Positions 9,539-12,778 of a DNA stretch of 12,778 nucleotides are shown one piece after another (the first letter of the stretch is position 1; every line of letters begins with the position of its first letter). The DNA is taken from the NCBI GenBank assembly GCA_965363355.1, contig CBDTTM010000058.1, forward strand, positions 1 through 12,778. Reading direction: 5' to 3'. This DNA comes from CBDTTM01 sp965363355. Its GTDB lineage: Bacteria > Bacillota > Negativicutes > Selenomonadales > Selenomonadaceae. A model generated the notes under the pieces. That model saw only the letters and a program-made list of their open reading frames with translations. It did not search any database and was not told the DNA's origin. The position numbers were made by a program, and so were the translations under genes.

Positions 9539-10689
9539 GCTTTTGCCTCCCTCTGTTTAGCCAACAATTCATCTAGATTTTTTTCAAATACCTGTTTTTG
9601 TTCAGCCGTAAGATCTTCATCTGTCATCTGGTGAAAAAAATCCGAAAATAACTCGAGTTCTGATTTAGAACGATAATCTGTTTGGTTCTGGCGTAAGCTT
9701 CCACCATTATTCAAACTCGTACGCTCAACCTGCATGAGATTCGGGTAGATTTTTTCCAATTGTCCATGCACATCCAAAATCGCTTGCGTATCCAAAAGTT
9801 CTACCGACATGTAATCATCCTGTACGGGATACAATTCACGATTGTGAACAATATCATCAAAATAGCCCCGGACACAGCAAACATCGCGCTTTGGCTGCAG
9901 TTTTATTTTTTCTAAGTCCACCTTGCCGCTTCCATCAAGATCGACAACATATATCCCCTTTTCCTGTCCGGCTTCATCAAAAGAATATTTCATCAAAGAG
10001 CCTGAATAACGGATATTTTCTGCTCCGGCTTGCTGAGGATTATGCAGATGGCCTAGTGCCGTATAATTAAACGGCTTGAAATGAGCCGCCCTGATATTTG
10101 TTGCGCCGCCTACAGACAGAGGCCGCTCTGAATCAGTTTCCACGCCTCCGGCAATAAACGCATGCGCTAAAGCGACTTTACGGCATTTTTCGGGAATATT
10201 TTTTAAGCCTTGCTGCACGACAAATTCCATAGCAGCATCAAAATCATTTAGATCGCTTTGCCCAAATACCGCCCTGACTAAAGCTGGTTCTGCATAGGTA
10301 AACGGTTGAAAATAAACCGGCCCGAATTCATCCGCCAAAACAATTGGCTTTAAATCCGCTTCCAGATTTCCCCGAACAAAAAGCCCTTGTGCCTCCAGCA
10401 ATTTACTAGCAAAACCCACACGCTGCGCACTGTCATGGTTTCCTGCAATCATGATGACCTTGACTTTAGACTCGAGCAGCAATCGGTCAAGCGTATCATT
10501 CAAGAGCTCCACCGCATCCGTCGGCGGAACAGCTCTATCGTAGATATCGCCTGAAATCAATACCGCCTGCGCACCACTTTCTTTGACCACGGTATGAAAC
10601 TCTTCCAGAATATGAGCCTGGTCTTCTGTCAGATGTTTACCATGGAACAATCTGCCAAGATGCCAATCGGCTGTATGTATAAAACGCAA
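9535..10689 (-). CDS. sbcD: Nuclease SbcCD subunit D (SbcD, Mre11-type nuclease)
   Basis: SbcD is the Mn-dependent phosphoesterase subunit of SbcCD and acts with SbcC from the next gene. With the start chosen here it has 384 residues, normal for the family. All metallophosphatase motifs are present: ADWHLG (D8, H10), SGDIYDR (D48), AGNHDS (N84, H85, D86), AHAF (H176) and GHLH (H214, H216). The C-terminal third is the more variable capping and SbcC-binding part. I chose the TTG at 10687-10689 because it gives the canonical N-terminus MRFIHTADWHLG and sits seven bases after AGGAGG (10697-10702). An alternative TTG at 10711-10713 would add eight residues that merely translate the ribosome binding site. 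The gene ends in an ATGA overlap with sbcC. A hairpin and U-rich tract lie just upstream and may limit read-through from the preceding gene. Confidence 0.97.
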   Translation of the reverse strand: MRFIHTADWHLGRLFHGKHLTEDQAHILEEFHTVVKESGAQAVLISGDIYDRAVPPTDAVELLNDTLDRLLLESKVKVIMIAGNHDSAQRVGFASKLLEAQGLFVRGNLEADLKPIVLADEFGPVYFQPFTYAEPALVRAVFGQSDLNDFDAAMEFVVQQGLKNIPEKCRKVALAHAFIAGGVETDSERPLSVGGATNIRAAHFKPFNYTALGHLHNPQQAGAENIRYSGSLMKYSFDEAGQEKGIYVVDLDGSGKVDLEKIKLQPKRDVCCVRGYFDDIVHNRELYPVQDDYMSVELLDTQAILDVHGQLEKIYPNLMQVERTSLNNGGSLRQNQTDYRSKSELELFSDFFHQMTDEDLTAEQKQVFEKNLDELLAKQREAKA

Positions 10690-10696
10690 GATAATC

Positions 10697-10702
10697 CCTC
10701 CT
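10697..10702 (-). promoter_or_regulatory. Ribosome binding site deciding the sbcD TTG start
   Basis: AGGAGG (part of AGGAGGG) stands seven bases before TTG 10687-10689. It fixes the start at the residue that gives the standard SbcD N-terminus and rules out the upstream in-frame TTG. Confidence 0.85.
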
Positions 10703-10703
10703 G

Positions 10704-10747
10704 AAAAAATCAAAAGAGTGCCACAAAATTTTCATTCTGCGACACTC
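10704..10747 (-). terminator. Hairpin with U-rich tract between the PaaK-like gene and sbcD
   Basis: On the minus strand, arm GAGTGTCGCA (10738-10747) can pair with TGTGGCACTC (10716-10725). This forms a 10-bp stem with two G-U wobbles around a 12-base loop. It is followed at once by TTTTGATTTTTT (10704-10715). This is the form of a Rho-independent terminator for the cheR/PaaK-like transcript, starting 17 bases after the PaaK-like stop. The tract ends one base before the sbcD ribosome binding site, leaving no room for a promoter between them, so it may instead act as an attenuator in the sbcD leader. Confidence 0.65.
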
Positions 10748-10752
10748 CCCAA

Positions 10753-10781
10753 AATCTATTTCTATCATTTTCCTTTAGCAA
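10753..10781 (-). promoter_or_regulatory. Weak candidate promoter for the sbcDC-addBA operon
   Basis: Minus-strand TTGCTA (10776-10781) and TAGATT (10753-10758) are separated by 17 bases, each matching the sigma-A consensus at four of six positions. Transcription would start near 10746, at the base of the hairpin, so the hairpin would form the first part of an sbcD leader RNA. The match is weak and overlaps the end of the PaaK-like coding sequence. I offer it only because sbcD needs an entry point if the hairpin terminates. Confidence 0.2.
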
Positions 10782-11733
10782 ACGGGGTCAGTATCCGCAA
10801 AGAGGTACGTCCACACTGACATAGCTCCTCTTTTAAAATGACCGCCTGCCCTGTCCGATAACGTAAAACAGGCATCGCCTGCTGGGCAAGCGCCGTAACG
10901 ACCAGTTCACCCATCTGCCCTTTTTCTGCCGGTACAGGACTGGAAAAATTCAAAACTTCCGGATAAAAGTAATCTTCAGCAATATGAAGGCCGCCCTTTT
11001 CTGGACAGCTGAACAACATGCCTGTACACCCCAAATCATTTGACACGTAAAGATCATATATTTCAGCATCTGTGCGATTTTTCAAATATTCTTCAAGCGG
11101 ATTTTGTACAGCTTCATTGAGGCAAAAATAAGATCGTATCGGCAAATGCCGTATATCCTTGCCTGACGACTGTGCCATAATAATCAATTGTAAAATCCGC
11201 GTTGGGTCACCAATGATTGTATCCACACCAAATTGTTCGATCAAACGGAATGACTGAATAAAGTCCGAGGCAAACGGCACAACGGTCGCACCTAAGACTT
11301 CAGCAGCATACTGAACATCCAATATCGCTTCATCCATAGTCTGTCCTACCAAGGCCACGAGCGAACCTCGATTTACCCCGCCAGCGACCAAACCACGCGT
11401 CACCATTTCTACATTACGACCTACATCTTCACCTGTATAAGCTCTGACGATGTTCGATGCTTCTTGAAGCCTCAATCGTATCATCGTACTCAACGGGCCA
11501 GAAACAAAATCAAGCGGTGCCGTTTTCACCAATTCATCATGGCGCGTGAACGGCAGCTTTTTTACGTCTTCTATTGTTTTTATATCATCGGCCTTAACGC
11601 CCGCTTCGTCAAGCTTAGTATGATAAAAAGCTGTTTTTTCATACGCCCACTTGACTGTCTTGCTGAGGAGCTGCCCCTGCAGCTGTGTCAGGGATTCTCG
11701 CGGCATCGTTTCGGCAAAGGGATTTGCATACAT
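10765..11733 (-). CDS. PaaK-like (phenylacetate-CoA ligase family) protein lacking catalytic motifs; putative pseudoenzyme
   Basis: This 322-residue protein resembles phenylacetate-CoA ligases: an N-terminus with ETMPRE (residues 8-13), VYEN-like WAYEKTAFY (29-37), DIKTIEDVKKLPFT (50-63), LGATVVP (147-153), GLHIAEDYFYPE (248-259), GELVVTAL, MPVLRYRTG (287-295) and CQCGRT (305-310). The catalytic elements are changed. At the place of the P-loop SSGTTGKPT the sequence is LRLQEASNI (87-95). YGLxE has become YVSND (229-233). The Asp after the RYRTG-type motif is Gln296. The chain stops at PFAKGK, where the GRxDDM hinge would begin, so the roughly 100-residue C-terminal domain is absent (family about 430 residues). 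CoA-ligase activity is therefore doubtful and the function is unknown. The ATG at 11733 follows CGGAGG seven bases upstream and matches PaaK N-termini. ATG 11739 is an alternative, and ATG 11805 lacks a ribosome binding site and would add a Gly-rich extension. It lies downstream of cheR, with no terminator seen between them. Confidence 0.8.
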   Translation of the reverse strand: MYANPFAETMPRESLTQLQGQLLSKTVKWAYEKTAFYHTKLDEAGVKADDIKTIEDVKKLPFTRHDELVKTAPLDFVSGPLSTMIRLRLQEASNIVRAYTGEDVGRNVEMVTRGLVAGGVNRGSLVALVGQTMDEAILDVQYAAEVLGATVVPFASDFIQSFRLIEQFGVDTIIGDPTRILQLIIMAQSSGKDIRHLPIRSYFCLNEAVQNPLEEYLKNRTDAEIYDLYVSNDLGCTGMLFSCPEKGGLHIAEDYFYPEVLNFSSPVPAEKGQMGELVVTALAQQAMPVLRYRTGQAVILKEELCQCGRTSLRILTPFAKGK

Positions 11734-11827
11734 AAACATTCCTCCGCTTCCTCCCACTCCCATCTCAATTTGCTTGTTATTTTTTACATCCGTCATTGTT
11801 TTCATCTAACTGCTTGCCGCTGCGACA

Positions 11828-12607
11828 TCAAAATGGCCGACGATAGAAAAAGGGCTGATAGCTCTCATATCCCATCGTGCGGAAATTCAAAATCGCCTCA
11901 GTTGCCCCAACAAATAGAATGCCGCCCGGCTTCAATGCTCTAAAGAAATCTCTATAGAGCTGATCTTTTGCCTCTTCAGTAAAGTAAATGACAACGTTGC
12001 GACATAAAATCAAATCGAATCCCGTCTCAAAGCTATCTTTCAATAAATTATGCTGTTTAAAATCAATGCGCGATTTTATTTCCGCATCAACTTCAAACTT
12101 CCCGTTGTTTTCGATAAAATATTTGCTTTTTCTTACCAGTGACAAACTTTTTAATTCATTCTCCGTATATACGCCTTTTTTCGCCTTGGCCAAAATCTCA
12201 ATATCAAGATCCGTAGCCAATATGCGATGCTTTACCAACGGCGTCATATCCTTTAAAATCATCGCTAACGAATATGGCTCTGCACCAATTGAGCACCCTG
12301 CACTCCAAATATTGAGTTTCGGGCTTTTTTTCAAAAGCTCTGGAATAACATCCGTTTCCAATTTTGAAAATTTTTCAGGTGTACGGAAAAATTCGGATAC
12401 GTTGATCGTCAAATATTCAATAAAAGACTCGAAAGCTGCCTTGTCATGTTCTATACTTTCAAAAAATTTAGCATAGGAAGTATGCCCGTTACGCTGCATC
12501 AAGTTTCCTATACGGCGCTGCATCTGTGCTGCTTTATACATATCAAGGTCTATACCTGTCTTGCTCTTCAATTTTTGCTTGAATAATCCCCAATCTTTTT
12601 CGTCCAT
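11828..12607 (-). CDS. cheR: Chemotaxis protein methyltransferase CheR
   Basis: CheR transfers methyl groups from S-adenosylmethionine to glutamates of chemoreceptors, setting the adaptation level opposed by CheB. The 259-residue length matches stand-alone CheR of Bacillota. An N-terminal helical domain (about 1-75) ends in TINVSEFFR (67-75), the family substrate-site signature. The SAM-binding fold follows: SAGCSIGAEPYSLAM (102-116), acidic D133 in ILATDLD, a beta-subdomain region around LVRKSKYF (157-164) that in the family can contact receptors, CRNVVIYF (202-209), and FVGATEAI near the end. The ATG at 12607 has AGGAGGT eight bases upstream (in 12611-12622). No other che or fla gene is in view, so whether it serves classical chemotaxis or another receptor pathway cannot be told. 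It is probably the first gene of a short unit with the PaaK-like gene, from which it is separated by 94 bases. Confidence 0.96.
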   Translation of the reverse strand: MDEKDWGLFKQKLKSKTGIDLDMYKAAQMQRRIGNLMQRNGHTSYAKFFESIEHDKAAFESFIEYLTINVSEFFRTPEKFSKLETDVIPELLKKSPKLNIWSAGCSIGAEPYSLAMILKDMTPLVKHRILATDLDIEILAKAKKGVYTENELKSLSLVRKSKYFIENNGKFEVDAEIKSRIDFKQHNLLKDSFETGFDLILCRNVVIYFTEEAKDQLYRDFFRALKPGGILFVGATEAILNFRTMGYESYQPFFYRRPF

Positions 12608-12680
12608 TAAAATCGACCTCCTCGATAAAGCTGATTGTTTCTTCTCATTGTATGTCTCTTAATAAAACAACTACTGAAAT

Positions 12681-12709
12681 ACTATATATAATTCCTTCAA
12701 TACAGGCAA
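12681..12709 (-). promoter_or_regulatory. Candidate sigma-A promoter upstream of cheR
   Basis: Minus-strand TTGCCT (12704-12709), a 17-base spacer and TATAGT (12681-12686) give a good sigma-A-like match, with a leader of about 65 bases to the cheR ATG. I saw no sigma-28 (flagellar/chemotaxis) type promoter. Two further candidates lie upstream: TTAAAA (12750-12755) with TATTAT (12727-12732), and an extended -10 TGTTAAAAT (12749-12757). The 171-base region is AT-rich throughout and I found no riboswitch-like or strong terminator structure in it. Confidence 0.4.
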
Positions 12710-12778
12710 AAATCCTGCTAACTGCCATAATAATTCGACAGCCTCTATATTTTAACATATTTTTACATGCTAAAAACA

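Noticed and set aside
9119..9634. 171-residue plus-strand frame across the sbcC/sbcD junction
   Set aside because: It is antisense to the well-supported SbcC N-terminus and SbcD C-terminus and has no family motif.
11441..11500. Frameshift hiding a normal P-loop in the PaaK-like gene
   Set aside because: The other frame I read here (VEYDDTIEASRS) contains no SGTTGKP motif, and similarity on both sides stays in the same frame, so the motif is substituted rather than shifted.
11464..11943. 159-residue plus-strand frame across the PaaK-like/cheR junction
   Set aside because: It is antisense to two genes with clear homology and has no domain. Long antisense frames are common here from codon bias.
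12001..12310. GAEP instead of GEEP in the CheR SAM-binding loop
   Set aside because: I believe this variation occurs in Bacillota CheR proteins and all other motifs are intact, so I do not read it as loss of function.
11988..12476. 162-residue plus-strand frame inside cheR
   Set aside because: It is the complement of CheR motifs. The Ser/Phe-rich product is typical of an antisense shadow.

Overview
The window holds six protein genes, all on the minus strand, and almost no non-coding DNA. The AddAB (not RecBCD) end-processing enzyme, SbcCD and strong AGGAGG ribosome binding sites point to a member of the Bacillota (Firmicutes). A Negativicutes-like anaerobe would fit, but I cannot fix the lineage from this window. 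I saw no rRNA, tRNA, CRISPR array, transposase or other sign of a mobile element. No stretch longer than 300 bases lacks a gene; the largest gap is the 171 bases upstream of cheR (12608-12778).

In the direction of transcription (right to left), an AT-rich leader with candidate promoters (12608-12778) precedes cheR, a chemoreceptor methyltransferase (11828-12607). Next comes a short, unusual PaaK/phenylacetate-CoA-ligase-like gene (10765-11733). A hairpin followed by a U-rich tract (10704-10747) closes this first unit and lies directly against the ribosome binding site of sbcD.

The second unit is a compact four-gene DNA break repair operon: sbcD (9535-10689), sbcC (6494-9538), addB (3018-6470) and addA (1-3042, cut by the window edge). 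The genes overlap or are 23 bases apart, and each ribosome binding site lies in or just after the end of the preceding gene. SbcCD (Mre11-Rad50 type) opens hairpins and blocked ends. AddAB resects double-strand ends and loads recombinase after Chi recognition. The layout suggests coordinated supply of both end-processing machines.

The repair genes and cheR look ordinary. The item most worth attention is the PaaK-like gene. Its fold-level similarity to aryl-CoA ligases is clear, but the ATP-binding P-loop, the adenylation-motif acidic residues and the whole C-terminal catalytic domain are replaced or absent. The reading frame is intact and ends cleanly at the domain hinge, which suggests a repurposed pseudoenzyme rather than a recently broken gene. 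The other notable points are the terminator or attenuator-like hairpin in front of sbcD, and the TTG start of addB overlapped by a three-codon ATG mini-ORF.
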